From Branchiostoma floridae (taxonomy: Eukaryota; Chordata; Leptocardii; Amphioxiformes; Branchiostomatidae): 64,000 nucleotides of DNA. Positions 45,003 through 57,120 of the stretch are shown in pieces; the first letter of the stretch is position 1; each line of letters opens with the position of its first letter. The position numbers and the translations under genes were made by a program. The stretch covers positions 26,153,338 through 26,217,337 of the forward strand of contig NC_049984.1 in assembly GCF_000003815.2 (NCBI RefSeq). Reading direction: 5' to 3'. Below the pieces are notes generated by a model that made no database searches, was not told the DNA's origin, and saw only the letters and a program-made list of their open reading frames with translations.

Positions 45003-46726
45003 TACATCTACATTGTAATTATTATATCTTAAATATTCACTTATTCATTGCAGACTTATGCCCCTAGGCCTAACACACATTGCTTTTACCATTGTGTGTC
45101 ATTGTGTGGCTAAGGAACCTGCTGCCTAAAGGAATGATATTTGATTGAATGCCGACATTTCATAGCAATGTAACATCTACTCTCATAGTTCTGCCGGGTG
45201 CCATATTACCACGGTGACGGTGACCACAAAACGTTGTTGTACAGAACTTGCATGCTGCTGTTGGGATCATGGTGCAACAGTACTATGTACACATGCACAA
45301 AATTCCGCGACGAAGGTTTACAAAAGCACATTCTGATGCATAACAAATAAACTGCATGTAAAACCCATGTACATGACAAACATACCATTGCATTAGCATT
45401 TCTTTGAGCGGGCCTTTGACTTGCGTGTGCTTATACTATACAATGTACTTAGAATTCTGAAATGTACTGGAACATCTTTGACCACCGATTGTACATTACT
45501 TGGCATGGATTTTCTTTAACATCGTGGAACAATAATGTAGCACAGCACATTCTGACATGACAACCACATGTAATTGACTTAGGTCACACGATGCACCAAA
45601 ACACGTATGAAATCACTAAGTATATTAAACTATACGTAGCACCATTGTTTAACTTATTTATCCGTGCATTTAATCATAAATCACTTCTTTGCTTCCAGGA
45701 TACAATCACCATCAAGCCACTCCCTATCTACATTGTAGGGGCTGTTTTTATTCCTGGAATCCAACATCTTCCCCCATGGGAACAACTTGACCCTCAATGG
45801 TCATGGTACTAAGTGGGAAAATGTTGTCAGAACCTGATGCTCTATTCAGTACATCACCAATGCCATCTACATGTACTCTATTCAGTACATCACCAATGCC
45901 ATCTACATGTACATGTAGCTGTGGGGTCAATGATAAAACGGCTTAAAACGATGCAGTAAAAAAAGGTGAAACCCAATACGAGTTCAAGACGGCACAAACC
46001 ATGTGGTATCTTGTGCAGATGTAAAGTTTGCATGAACAGTTATGGACTAAGAAATACAAAGGATAAAGGTGCCACTGGTGATGTTTTTTAAACTTGAAAA
46101 GAAGACAGGGGGCCTTGTGGACATCTTGCTCCATTTCCAAAATGAGTTTGTTTGGTTCATATCACTATCACGTACTCAGCTGCTCATGAAGATAACTATA
46201 AAGAGTGGTTATTTTGACGGAGTTATTAATCTGTTATTGAACAACAATACATAACAAAGCTGGAACAGCTTGTTGAGGCCTACAGTCGTCAACCTCAAGC
46301 AGTGATGCAGACTCCACTACATCCAACCGCTATAACTTGAGAAGTCAAGAACAAGCACCAATCTCAACTGTGTTTGGCACTGAGGGGCTCAAGTGGACAC
46401 CTCCGTGCTTCCCCGTCATAATGCTTGATTTTGTTACCGGCACACTGTCTTCAGAACACAATACACCTCTCATTCACCCTTCGACCGCAAAGTACTTTTA
46501 GAAACATCACAATACAAAAATAATGTACAATAACAAACTAAAATAAGTGATGTATTGTTGATGTCTCAGTTTTCCCAGGCAACTATTAGCTCCAGTGACA
46601 CTCTAGAAGAAACAGCATAACCTAATACAGAGAGTATTGATTGTGAAGATCAAAGGACACACGTCAGAATATTTAAAAACAACTGGGACAGCAACCTTTG
46701 CTGCGGACATCAAGGGGCTTCAGGTG
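45003..46726. other. no recognisable gene; one short tandem duplication
   Basis: AT-rich. A 36-base unit (CTATTCAGTACATCACCAAT...) is duplicated in tandem at 45842-45913. Nothing else is identifiable. Confidence 0.5.
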
Positions 46727-46772
46727 TGTTATGTGTGAGTCAACCCCCCCCCCCCCCCCTTCAAGTTTGTTT

Positions 46773-47150
46773 CAAGAGAACTTTCCAGTGGAACCGTTCT
46801 AGCGGCTTTCAGAGAAGACGCCCCAAACGCCTAAACAGCCTCGCAAAGACAAAAAAACAAACACGCGGAAGCAGCCGCCACGACGTACGAACACAACCGT
46901 CGTCCCAGTGGTCACCACAGCCCCGGTGGTCACCACGTCACCCGTCGTCACCACAACACCAGCCCCGCCCGTTGTCGTCACTTCCACTACCTCGACATCA
47001 ACTCTAACCACGCCCACGCTCATCGACGCGGCAAATAGAACAACTACTCCAGCTGTCACCTCCACGACACCGATTTCTTCTGTCGTCACCGCTGACCTCA
47101 GCGTACCCCCTGCCATCACATCAATAACGTAGACTGTTCCTGCTGTCGTC
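46773..47150 (+). CDS. threonine/proline-rich coding-like stretch
   Basis: The plus frame from 46908 (with open sequence upstream) is mucin-like: VVTTSPVVTTTPAPPVVVTS and similar repeats to a TAG at 47130. Such sequence is common in extracellular proteins and in spacer regions of retroelement polyproteins. In the same frame beyond the stop a short piece leads toward the RNase H block (CGRAFLKLKKY), so it may be the remains of the polyprotein. Confidence 0.35.
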
Positions 47151-47231
47151 TCTGCACTGGCCCTACCTCCAGCCAACTTGGATCCGCGACAGAACGCCCT
47201 TGCTTCCACCATTCTGGATTCCCCGCTTCCG

Positions 47232-47662
47232 ACGGACCATGAGGATTGCGGAAGAGCCTTCCTGAAGCTGAAGAAGTACTAAGCTCCACACCGGTGCTGA
47301 TCATGGCGGACCACACAAAGCCGTTTGTAGACTAGTGCAGTGATACAGGAATCGGAGCAGTGCTGTCTCAGGTGGATGATACGGGGCGAGATAGACCGAT
47401 GGCATACCGAAGTAAGAAGTTGAGTGAAACCCAACAGGAATGGTCCACCATCGAGAAAGAATGCTATGCGATTGTGTTCTCTGTAGAGCAGTTTCGGTAC
47501 TATCTGTATGGGCGGTCCTTCACGATTCAGACGGACCATAAGCCCCTGTCATGGCTGGCACAGGTCAGGGATCGAAACAGGAAACTTATGAGGTGGAGTT
47601 TCCATAAAAGGGACAAGGAAAATGCTAATGCAGACGCCCTCAGCAGGACATGGTCCGATTAG
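47232..47662 (+). pseudogene. gypsy RT C-terminus and RNase H domain
   Basis: The plus strand reads GRAFLKLKKY, then after a frameshift LSSTPVLIMADHTKPFV, a TAG, and CSDTGIGAVLSQ, RPMAYRSKKLSETQQEWSTI, EKECYAIVF, LYGRSFTIQTDHKPLSWL and ADALSRTWSD. This is the Ty3/gypsy RNase H run, including the D..D..IGAVL start and TDH box. RNase H removes the RNA strand during reverse transcription. A shift and a stop disable it. Confidence 0.9.
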
Positions 47663-47893
47663 AGAAATGTAGAGGTGATGTAAGTAATCGCCAGATAAGA
47701 TGACAGAGAACATACATGTAAGTAGAGGAGAATAGCTTTCTAGTCTAATCTTTACAAGTCAATGTATAGCTAGTGCGATCAATTTGTTAGCAAAGTAGTT
47801 GATGTAGACTCGTTACCAGTACTGACTATTTTCATTCATGTTAGACTTCAAGTTGTTAGAAATAACCCTGTGGTGTTAAGTTCTTGGGGGAGG

Positions 47894-48081
47894 TGTTATG
47901 TGTGAGTTAACCCCCCCCCTTCAAGTTTGTTAGATGGTAGGGCCCAAGGTGGGTCAGATAGAGGGGACAGCTGGACATGGGGAGTCTGTCAGGAACTGCT
48001 GTGAGGCCAGGACGTGAATAAAACGTGGAAAAGGATAAATCTGGTGTGCTGAATTCTTACTTCTGAACGAACCTTCTATCA
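47894..48081 (+). repeat. 3' LTR of the gypsy relic
   Basis: Begins TGTTATGTGTGAGT directly after the polypurine tract and ends near TTCTATCA, with an AATAAA signal at about 48018 inside. Only about 45 bases are shared with the left copy, so the exact right border is tentative. Confidence 0.6.
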
Positions 48082-49371
48082 AGGTAATCAGATGGCGGTA
48101 TTGATTTTTTATAAAAGGGTTTAGAAAATCATCTTAAACATACATTTCAACACTACATCATTGCAAATGATATTGCCATAAATGTTTAGCATGATAAGCA
48201 TAGGTCTGTGAATCTGTACTACAGATGAGAGACCAGTTATCATCGATCACGATGGACAACCAAGAGACCTGTAGAGTTAGCATTTGCATTTTATGGTCAA
48301 CCTGTAGGATTCCACAGTAACCATGCAGCATCCCTTCTGTTTAACAGCAATGACAGACAGGGTTGGCCCCTTCCTTTTCACATTTCAATGTTTACAAATA
48401 TCATTCATCAAAACATTTCAATGTTTGCATTGTCTAGAAAGAACCCCAGCAAAGCGCGCGGATCACTGCTTAAGTTGAATTTTGGCGTCAAAACCAAACA
48501 GTAAGGTAAAAGCCATTCTCACTTGATGATCCGGGATGGAAAGCTATCTGTGGGTGAAGAAGTAGTCCCTAGTTTTACAAGAAGGTGGTTATAGAAGATG
48601 GCTAGGTATTGAAGTAGTGTGGAAGGAAAGTGTCGCTACAAGAAATTCAGACTAAACTGCTACAGAAGCATGTACACCTCGGCCTTGTCAGACCACAGCC
48701 AAAAAGATGGATGGTGTAAAGAGATGGTGACCAGGTAGGTCAAAATTTGTCATTTTTTGATAGTCAACAAAATTGTAAAATCCTCAATTGTGACATTTCT
48801 CATAACTCGTGTATCATTCTCTGATAAGCGCATCATTCTCTTGTGCAAATATGCCAAAGTCGAAGTAGAAACTAAAACATTGCCCAGACCAGGGTGCTAT
48901 TTTTGTATACCTCAGTTCCGTCGTATGTTTAAGTGATTGCCTACTGGCACGAAGCGTCGGATGGTAGAGGATTCTCACAAGAACAGATGAAAGAGGCAAA
49001 TGGGCTATGCGGTCCTACACTCTGGACCAGTGGATGCCGTGGCATCGGGAACAGCCTGACCTGTCCATGATTGTCATCAACAGGTAGCTTTTTGTTAAAA
49101 TTTAGTATATTTGTACCTGGTCATTGGTGGTGTCTGGACTTGGTCTTGTCAACAATATGTTTATTTGACTATGTTTGATATGATTATCTCTGATTTTGTA
49201 ACTAAATGCAAGCGATGTATTAGCAAAAGTAGCTATCTAAATATGTAAAAAAAATTTAGTGTTTCAAATCTAGTTTGTTAACGATTTTTTTGCTAGGCTA
49301 ATTTTATGGTGACAGGAAAGCCCGGGAGGTTATGCCCGAGTGTGTTGTCAAGCTTGTGAGGCTTAAGTTGA
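48082..49371. other. no firm gene
   Basis: AT-rich intron-like sequence. A possible small exon at about 48985-49081 (MRSYTLDQWMPWH, then LSMIVINR) ends at an ACAG^GTAGCT donor, but no partner exon was found. Confidence 0.4.
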
Positions 49372-50048
49372 CATGCTGGATACGGGTGCCATAGTTACTG
49401 TAACTCTGGTGATGTGCGGGACACAGGTGACGTAGGAAGCCCCGGTGACGTGCTGGACACGGGTGCCATAGTTACTGTAGTTAACTCTGGTGATGTGCTG
49501 GACACAGGTGACGTAGGAAGCCCCGGTGACGTGCTGGACACGGGTGCCATAGTTACTGTAGTTAACTCTGGTGATGTGCTGGACACAGGTGACGTAAGAC
49601 ACCCAGTGATGTACTGGACCCTGATGCAGCAGAAAGCTCTAGATCTCCCCCTTTCAATGACTGGATATTTTACCGACATTGAATTCCAGAAAAGGACTCC
49701 TAGGTTCCCTCAACGAAAGGACAAATTCAAAAGGTAGGATGTTATCTCTATTTTAAGGAAATGATGATCATCACATATGTGGAGACCCATTTCTATTACT
49801 AACACTGACTACAAAATAGGCGCCAAGAGGATTTGAAGACAGGGGTGGATAAAAGTTTTGACACATATGAAGCACAGATATGCTATAGAAACCAAAGTTA
49901 CAAGACTGTTCTTGAAATGAAAGAGGAAAAGCTTGAATCCATGATTCCAGACTGGGATACCCTGTCCAATAAGGAAAACGCAAGAAAGAAGACGGTTTAC
50001 GCATTCACATGTGCTGCACACAAGGTGCAAAACATGTCGGAGAAATGA
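49372..50048 (+). CDS. two-exon fragment with 27-residue tandem repeats, unrecognised
   Basis: Exon one (open from 49414, donor AAAAG^GTAGGA at 49732) contains an 81-base tandem unit encoding GDVLDTG...IVTVVNSGDVL, present about 2.5 times. A unique part follows (LDLPLSMTGYFTDIEFQKR). Exon two starts at 49820 after AAAATAG and joins in phase. It encodes a soluble helical protein (TGVDKSFDTYEAQICYRNQ, VLEMKEEKLESMIPDWDTL) and stops at 50046. Phase continuity supports real exons. The first exon is not identified and no domain is recognised. Confidence 0.5.
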
Positions 50049-50139
50049 GTGAAGCATCAAAGTCCTTAAATATAAAGAGTCAAAGTCGCAGAGATGCCCC
50101 AAAAGAGCTTCGGTTCAGGAAGTCAAGGGGAAGACAGTT

Positions 50140-50440
50140 GTGTTGATGAACAATAAAACATCAAAACTGCAAAGAGTAAACATTGACCAGGTCAAAAAAC
50201 ACCCTGCTTGCCAGATACCCAATGATGAGATAGCTGGCACATCATGCATCATAAGTCAAGACAAGGATGATAAAGACAGCTACACGCCAAGTGCGACAGT
50301 GGCCAATGATGAGATAGCTGGCAAATCATGCATCATAAGTCAAGACAAGGATGATAAAGACAGCTACAAGCCAAGTGCTGCAGTGGCCAAGGAATCCGGG
50401 AGGGGCGCGGTCAGGAAGCCCTGGATCGCCCTCGCCAAAG
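50140..50440 (+). CDS. linker-like open frame with an 84-base tandem duplication
   Basis: The frame encodes NNKTSKLQRVNIDQVKKHP, a stretch resembling the C-terminal end of some retroelement integrases. Two near-identical 28-residue units follow (NDEIAGTSCIISQDKDDKDS and copy) at 50221-50304 and 50305-50388. The duplication keeps the frame. It runs into the hAT sequence in another frame. Confidence 0.35.
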
Positions 50441-50441
50441 T

Positions 50442-50940
50442 TTGCTGCTTGACTGTAAAACGCGCTGGAACAGTTCGTATGCCATTGTGGCTCGCTTTCT
50501 TGAACAATATCCTGCGGTTGTCGCAGCCTCCTTGGATGACAGGATAAAGACCAAGGACAGTCTCAAGAAGCTGCAGAGATGTAAGGATGAGCACATTGCA
50601 CAGATGGAAGGATTTGCCAGGGTCATGTTCAAGCCCTTCCAGATTACAGAGGCAATGTCTGCGGAGCGCCGTCCAACATGTGGCAAAGTTCTGCCAATGG
50701 TGGACAAACTGAGAAACCACCTGTGCACCCATGATGCAATTGACACTGAGTTCACTAAGAAGATAAAGTGAGTGATCTGGGAGGATCTGAAAACACGCTA
50801 CCAAGATCTAGAAGTAACAAACTTCTTCGAGGAGGCAATTGCGTTTGACTCAAGATTCAAAACTCAAACAGCAAAAGTCTGGGCTTCCAGCCTTCCAACG
50901 CCACATCCTATCAGGACTTCCAGCCTGAGAATGTTATGAG
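50442..50940 (+). pseudogene. hAT transposase fragment (ZBED-like)
   Basis: The frame opens with LLDCKTRWNSSYAIVARFLE, the D...TRWNS signature of hAT transposases, followed by LKKLQRCKDEHIAQMEGF, FKPFQITEAMSAE and LPMVDKLRNHL. After a TGA, in-frame sequence continues IWEDLKTRYQDLEVTNFFEE and IAFDSRFKTQTAK, matching the hAT 'A..LDPRFK' box with an intact-looking helix. No dimerisation domain follows, so the copy is truncated. Confidence 0.85.
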
Positions 50941-51116
50941 AACTTGAGTTGACTGATAAAACGTAAGCTGGTTACATAATTCACATGTCCAGCCATGACA
51001 AGAAGTAGATACTGAAATGCTGCTATGCGATGATTTCATAAAATTACTTCCCTGTTGTGAGTGCCAGTGCAAAACCTCATTCTTGAATGTTGTTGCATTT
51101 CTTACAATTACAGTTC

Positions 51117-51341
51117 TGATCGGTGCACCCTGGCGGCAAGTGGCAGTGCCAGCACCTGTAATCGCACAGGTCGATTCCTTTGAGTCCAATCCTTCAGACA
51201 AGTACAGAGCATCGAAAGTCAGAGCCCTGATGGATGCATACACAACAACACCGATGGTTCCGAGTCATACGGCCTAGGCCGTCTTGACCAGAGCAAGCTT
51301 AGCGCCATAAGGGGTGAGGTTTTAGAAATTATCAAGGTAGT
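51117..51341 (+). CDS. possible BEN-like domain fragment
   Basis: One frame reads YRASKVRALMDAYTTT. A second, starting a few bases later, reads DGSESYGLGRLDQSKLSAIR and GEVLEIIK up to a CAAG^GTAGTA donor. A helical 'ALMD' start and an 'LD..KL.AIR..V' end are reminiscent of BEN domains (DNA-binding). The frame change and lack of flanking exons leave this weak. Confidence 0.35.
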
Positions 51342-52694
51342 ATGAATAATTAGTCCATTTTGCCTTAAGTTTGTTCTAGATGATGTGATGATGTATACAT
51401 TATCATTTTTCTTCTTTGTTAAGTATACAATCATGTATGAAAAATGTGTAGGAAAGTTCGCTGGAATGCTACACACAAAAATGAGACAGTGCTAATTTTG
51501 TGGCTTTGGAGAGTATTACGTAATGTTCAAACTTCAACTCAAATATGTCAACAGATGAACGCTCTGAGAATTAATGCCAAATTCAATGAAGGTCGGAGTG
51601 ATAATAGGAATTTGGTGAAGTGTTCCAATTAAGTAATGTATTTATGCGTATCTCTCAAGAATACAGCAAGGAGCAAATGTAAAGGCCATCTCTTAAAGAT
51701 GATGTACATTGTATATTCTAGGGGGCAATGGAGTTCCATCCTGGAAGCGTCATTCAAATCCTTTCTGATTTGTGTTTTTGTTGAACAGGAGGTTTTTTTT
51801 ATTCAAGATGAGTATGTTTGATGCTTATAGGTTTTTATCCATTGTACGCACAATAAATACGAAGGAAATTTTTTTTAAGTATTTATACACTATGGCCGAT
51901 GAATATGTACCAACTCCATAAGGCCATCTTTCATTTGCAGATGGTGAGTCTGTGTACGTTTTAGGTGGTTCTAGTTGTTTAATGCAGGCAGGTTGGGAGT
52001 TAGCAGCACACCTTAATCAGATCTGTTTTAAGATTTCTGACAAGAATATCAATATTGTGGAGATCCGACAAGTAATGACCTCTAAATCTAGGATACAACC
52101 ACTATCAGGTGCTGATGGCTTTCTACATTATTTTTGGTGCACTGTATCTTTTCAAAATGAGCTGATGGACAAAGTAATCAAGATTTTCCTACAAGAAATA
52201 AAATGTACTCAACAGAGGCCTGAAAGGACAGCAATCGTCACTTGACTTCTGTCTAATCTCTCATCATTTAGTTTGAGCAGGAACAACTGTCATAACAGGC
52301 GGCATATCACTGGCACATCTACAATGTGTGTAATAGGACCTGGCAGACATCAGCTGTTCTCATGACAGAGGGGAGGGCCTACCACTCCTCTACACACATT
52401 GGCTCCACGCACCGACTTATCATCCTCAGTGGTCTTACTGTGGTAGGGAACGCCACCACCTACCATCCTCTATCACAGGCAGTAACTGTTGATGTTGACT
52501 TTAACACCACAATTTTTGTTAACATGACAGGAATCCCAGATGTGTATATTCAAAACCATACGGCTACACTTACTCACTGCATTTAGCGTGTCTTTGGTGG
52601 TTTGTGTCAGAAACAGTCTGTTTGTTCTGATGCAAACTTGAAAGAAATTAGTCATACTCTTCATTTCATTGACATCGCTTCATAGTCATTTCAC
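51342..52694. other. no recognisable gene
   Basis: AT-rich sequence with open frames under 100 codons. The frame at 51952-52245 looks partly protein-like but has no recognisable motif. Confidence 0.4.
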
Positions 52695-53222
52695 GCCGTC
52701 GAGGTAAGTGAACACTCAGGCTGACGAGTGTGCTTTTGATTGATGTAAAATTTACCACTTTTCATAGCAGTGAAGTGATTTGGGTAGCCTATGTATATTC
52801 CGTCTGGGGCGGGTATTATTTATACAACCAGAACAGTTGCGAGTCTGCAAATGCTCTCTTGAAAATATGGCAGTCATTTTTACCGCAAGACTTAGATAAG
52901 TTCACTCAGACCATCAGAAAACTAGTTTCCTGGCCAGAGGAACAAATAGTCCTGGCATATCTAGGCATGTCTGATAAATGGGAAGTGAGGCACGAGGTCC
53001 TTTAAAGGGAACCAAATTGATTGCTACAATCAAATACGACAAACATGGAAGACAGAAAGAAACGACTGTTGTTCATGGGGATGCCACAACATAACATTAC
53101 TAGTAACAACACAGACAGTGACAGAAATTAATTGGTGAGGGATTTGCAAGAAACAGAAGTAGCACAACATGTGGATAGTTTACAAAGTGAGGCAGACATA
53201 TCATTGGAAGAAGAAGAGAACA
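52695..53222 (+). repeat. dispersed inverted repeat, copy 2 (partner at 19859-20380)
   Basis: Similar over about 528 bases to the minus-strand sequence at 19859-20380. In this copy a 91-codon frame survives (NALLKIWQSFLPQDLDKF, IRKLVSWPEEQIVLAYLGMS, DKWEVRHEVL), so this copy preserves more of the coding sense. That supports a transposon ORF, but I cannot name the family. Confidence 0.75.
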
Positions 53223-53716
53223 TCAGGACAACATCATGACATCAGGACAAATGCAAAAACACAAAATGGACGCAGTTGAAGAAGACCACTCCACCTATGT
53301 CTACACCACTCCTTGACCAGCTGCCAGGTCTTGAAGCTGAAGTAGTGTTGGGAAAGGAGCATCTTGTTGAAGCATATGATAATCCTGGTTCACCATAATG
53401 GAGGATGACTGTTTAACATAAAAGTTAGTTTTAAGACTTCTTCCAAAATGCATATTCAGCACCTTCATGTACATCAAGGTAACACATTTCCTCCTGCCAA
53501 CAGGACCACACCACATGAAGGATTCCATAAACAATCCTTACATGGCTAAGAAGTTTGAGGGTTTGGACATGTATAGACCGGCAAGCTTGAAGCAAAATAT
53601 ATGGACGAGGAAAATGACAACAAGGAAGGACCGAATACACTTTGAGAATTCGACACGGCAGATCCAAACATCAAATAGCATAAAGAAGACACTGACCACG
53701 GAACAAAACAGCCTTT

Positions 53717-54106
53717 GTGCACGTGTTAGTGACGACTATGGTAGCGATGACCCTAATGAACCAGCCGCCAGCTGCCAAGTGTCGTAAACCAAAGGAAAAC
53801 GTTGATTCAACTTCGTATTACACACGTCACTTGCCAAAATTAGACCAGATTACATTCAATCGCCACCTCTGGAACACTGAGGATAGCCAGATCCTACAGA
53901 AATGACCTTACGAGATGATCAAGAACCTGAGGCAGGCAACAGAGGGTTTCGACATGCTGCGTATAGACAGTGGGTACCAGTGGTATCATGGCCGACTAGG
54001 GGAGGAATACTGGGTAATAATACCTAGTTGTGATGTCTACAGGATCAGGGACACTTTTCCGGATCCACAAGGTCAGTACACAGGTTTCATCGCAAACCGG
54101 CTGTAA
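53717..54106 (+). pseudogene. P2X7-type C-terminal (ballast-like) domain, one nonsense codon
   Basis: Two stretches in the same frame, separated only by TGA at 53903-53905, end with YWVIIPSCDVYRIRDTFPD, then GQYTGF. This matches the end of the P2X7 cytosolic 'ballast' domain (IPSC...R..FP...G.Y.GF), preceded by LRQATEGFDMLRIDSGYQW and GRLGEE. In P2X7 this zinc- and GDP-binding domain follows the channel. Here no channel segment is present and the upstream Cys cluster is not seen. Such domains occur without a channel in some invertebrate proteins. Confidence 0.75.
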
Positions 54107-54795
54107 GCACAACAGAAGGCAGCTATAAATACATTTTGTTTCAGAACATCATAACACTTGGAATGTGACAGTTCAAAGGGTAAAGTGCGATGCTAACCCT
54201 ATCTGTTAGCAATCTTACCGTTGAGGTATCAGAACTGGAGTATGTTTCTGTCCCTTCTTTAAGAAACATAATGGCAAGCAACTTTGCAAGCATATTGCTA
54301 TATGGTTTAATGTCCATGTTTTTCTTTTTAAACTAAATGTAGATGATTCTATTGCGTGGCCGATAGGACTAACAAAAAGTGAACAAAAGATGTCATGTCA
54401 ACAGCTGTTGTTGGGTGGATGGCTGGGCGCCTAGAGAAGGACAGGAAAGCCGTATGTGCAGGGTGTCGCAAGTTGTCAATCATTACACCAATGCTTTTTA
54501 TTTCTGTCAGTGGGCCCTGGATCACTCTTCAACACAATGTTGCAGAGATAACATTTTTCTTTCGTGCAAAACTCAGTTACATTGCAGTAAAGCCATATAT
54601 GAGTGATTTGAATTGCCGAAGTGCACAATTCAGGCCCACCATGTAACTTTTACCCTGGAGATCTTGACAGGTTGACAAGATGAAGGGCAGAGGCATTCCC
54701 ATGGCCCTCTAAACATAGTGTATAGGTGCATATTTTGACGTTCTGTATGAAGCTGAATAGGTACTTATAAATGGACCTTTGCACTTATAGTGTTA

Positions 54796-55206
54796 CTCAG
54801 GTTTTTCACCTTTAAACGTACGTCAAACTTTCTACCCAATGGCCGTTTCGATCCCACGAAGCAATTCACGCTACGTGACTTCAGAAGTCAGCACATCCTC
54901 TTACGTGTTCGCATACGCTGGTCCAAAACCCTGGTCAACCATATAATCGCTATGTCGAATATCCTTAACCTAGGACTGCGTCCGTCACTAGCCTCCTGGC
55001 TCATCGGTTGCTTGACGAATAGAAGTCAGAGGGTGCGTTATAAGAACACCTTCTCAGACTGGAAGAGTACAACATGTGGCCTCCTACAAGGGACGGTACT
55101 TGGCCCGATTATCTTTCTTGCTCTGATTAATAGTGCTGCCGAAAACGCAGTCTCCAGGCGATGGAAATTCGTCGACGACTTAAACCTAGTTACCAAGAAA
55201 GAATAA
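54796..55206 (+). pseudogene. non-LTR retrotransposon reverse transcriptase fragment
   Basis: The frame carries LVNHIIAMSNILNLGLRPSL, ASWLIGCLTNRSQRVRYKNT, a GLLQGTVLGPIIF box (usual G.PQGT.LGP) and WKFVDDLNL, the catalytic (Y/F)VDD. It resembles Jockey/CR1-like LINE RTs. Only motifs around the palm are kept and no endonuclease is visible, so it is a 5'- and 3'-truncated copy. Confidence 0.85.
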
Positions 55207-55617
55207 ATACATCAGATTCATCACTGCCACTAACTACTATACGAAGTGGTGGGTAGAGGCGTTCCCACTTACAGACAAATAAGCGATTTCTGTGGCTGCA
55301 TAATGAATAAGACGGAACGGCAATGGACTGCATTTGCGTTTTTCTGACGTTTTCAGACCCGTTCAGATATTAGATAAACGGTGTTTTCCTTGCATGTATG
55401 AAAAGAAACATTACGTGTCTTTGTAACGACACGGATTTCCAATAAACGCTGTTTTGGGTGTAAATATGGTCTATAATTTCTTTTCCCCGTCAGCTAGGTC
55501 GCAACCATAAACTCCGTTACTTGCTGGTTTCAAGGTATAAGTAAGCAGTGAACCTCGTAGTTTTGCCCACATAATAAATTATCATATAGCCAAGCGCCGC
55601 GGACCAATCAGAAGTTA

Positions 55618-55818
55618 GTGAGCGGTACAGGTGCCGAATTAGAAGATCTGGGCTCACCAGAACATCCCATTAGATACCCTGTTGCGATCGGACGACCCGG
55701 AACCAGAGGGGGGCAGAATGTTGCTAATGTGTTCGACCCTACCAATCCTATGCCGTTGAGTAAGAAAAAGCCACCAAAATTTCTAGCTGGCAGCTGTGGA
55801 TTGAAACGTTACAAGTGA
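55618..55818 (+). CDS. hypothetical small open frame
   Basis: 66 codons, Gly/Pro-rich start (ELEDLGSPEHPIRYPVAIGR) and basic end (LSKKKPPKFLAG). The upstream boundary is unclear. It could be the first part of the transposon-like sequence that follows. No domain recognised. Confidence 0.2.
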   Translation: MSGTGAELEDLGSPEHPIRYPVAIGRPGTRGGQNVANVFDPTNPMPLSKKKPPKFLAGSCGLKRYK

Positions 55819-55911
55819 CAATGTTGATCATGCTAGAGAACGAGCTATATAGAGCTTAAGAGTTAGTGGACTACCAATACCTGATAAAGGATTTATACGT
55901 TAAATGCTCGA

Positions 55912-56268
55912 GTGCAAGTGTTTAAGGATAAAAGATTCATCGGAACGATTGAGGAAAGTGTAATTGAAGAGATTGCTCCTCTGAATATTGGAGATAACCC
56001 TCAGGAAATTGATAGTATAACTGCAAATGGTTTGATTGTGGGAACGCAGGTAGTCAGCCGTTTTTACAAGTGTAATTCGTGTCGAAGGAAGATTCAAATG
56101 AATGAAGGAAAGGTACTGAACTGTGACTATTTCAAAATGAAGCAGCTGCGTAGCAAATCAAAGGAGGAGATGATTGTCAAATTTGTTCTGGATGATGATG
56201 GCAAACAACTGTATTTAATGTGTTTTTCTAATATTGTCAATGATATCCTGGACAATGGAGAGGACTAG
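55912..56268 (+). CDS. zinc-ribbon/OB-like protein fragment
   Basis: The 118-codon frame has a beta-rich pattern. It contains a Cys pair FYKCNSCRRKI followed about 16 residues later by LNCDYFK, in which the second Cys of the usual C-x2-C pair is Phe. It ends in a hydrophobic strand (GKQLYLMCF). The layout resembles replication-protein-A-like OB folds with an embedded zinc ribbon found in animal transposon-associated ORFs. It lies just upstream of a Harbinger fragment, but there is no proof they belong together. Confidence 0.4.
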   Translation: MQVFKDKRFIGTIEESVIEEIAPLNIGDNPQEIDSITANGLIVGTQVVSRFYKCNSCRRKIQMNEGKVLNCDYFKMKQLRSKSKEEMIVKFVLDDDGKQLYLMCFSNIVNDILDNGED

Positions 56269-56592
56269 CAGACGCCGAAAGGTAGTTCGGGAACGGAGGA
56301 GACCTATTAGTACGCCAAATTGCGCATGCTTCAGTTTTACTTCGACTTTATGGGAAGGGTTGTAAACGTTTCGTACTCCCAATTATGCTAGATGGATACG
56401 AATTCGGCCTACATCGCAATCTACGCCGATAGTCTGAAGGACGTCATCAAACGCAACATATGCGCGATAGGTACGCATCTCTGGATTCTTCTCACAGAAA
56501 ATGCGGTCAACGACATAAGTTCTACCTAACTGTTTAAAGAAGAATGGTCAGGGGATGCTTTCGTCGGGCTGTGCTCCAAGCCCTATTGTTTG

Positions 56593-56987
56593 CTTTGGCG
56601 CCGACGAATGAGATTACTATTAAAAAAGCAGATGAGAAAAGAATCCTCCACTACTACCGCCTGTCCCATGGTCGATGAGCGGTGGAAAACGCCTTTGGCA
56701 TCATGACTAAACCGGTAGAGGTGCTTGCTGACCACCATGCACCAGAAACCGAAACGTTGACACTATTATGTGTTTACATAGAGGGCCAGACGGAGAGGTT
56801 GAAGAAGGTGAACAGATTAAATTTGGAAAAAATCTCAAAGAAACCGCTTGCTTTTATCCATGAGAGGAAAAGTAGGGTATTATCTTGTCCCCAAACCAGT
56901 GAGCTCCGCCGCCGACAGCTGTCTATTGTTGAAACTATAAATAGCGCTGGGATGAATAGAATCGATTCTGTTGATGTAGGAGAATAA
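56593..56987 (+). pseudogene. PIF/Harbinger transposase C-terminal fragment
   Basis: After ILHYYRLSHGR and an in-frame TGA (56676-56678) the frame reads AVENAFGIMTKPVEVLADHH, APETETLTLLCVY. This is the conserved end of the Harbinger DDE nuclease (RLSRAR..VENAFG, then PE....V...LHN). The final acidic residue of the DDE triad falls in VENAFG (Glu). The tail continues as basic sequence to 56987. Confidence 0.75.
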
Positions 56988-57120
56988 ACGTTAGGGAATA
57001 GAACTATAGCCTAGCGTCTTTTGATCACGTAACTCAATTTATTTGATAACGGATCACATATTACCACCAATATATCGCAAATAGTTTGGGGAGGACGGTA
57101 CCAACCCCCAAAAATGCGCA

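Larger units (their letters stand above)
46727..48081 (+). mobile_element. Ty3/gypsy retrotransposon 3' end with partial 5' LTR-like sequence
   Basis: TGTTATGTGTGAGT followed by a C-tract and TTCAAGTTTGTT occurs at 46727 and again at 47894. The right copy follows a purine tract (GGGGGAGG), the usual polypurine primer just upstream of a 3' LTR. It ends plausibly at TCTATCA near 48081, giving about 188 bases. The left copy keeps only about 45 bases. Between them lie a Thr/Pro-rich stretch and RNase H sequence. No gag, protease, integrase or clear target duplication is seen. Confidence 0.65.
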
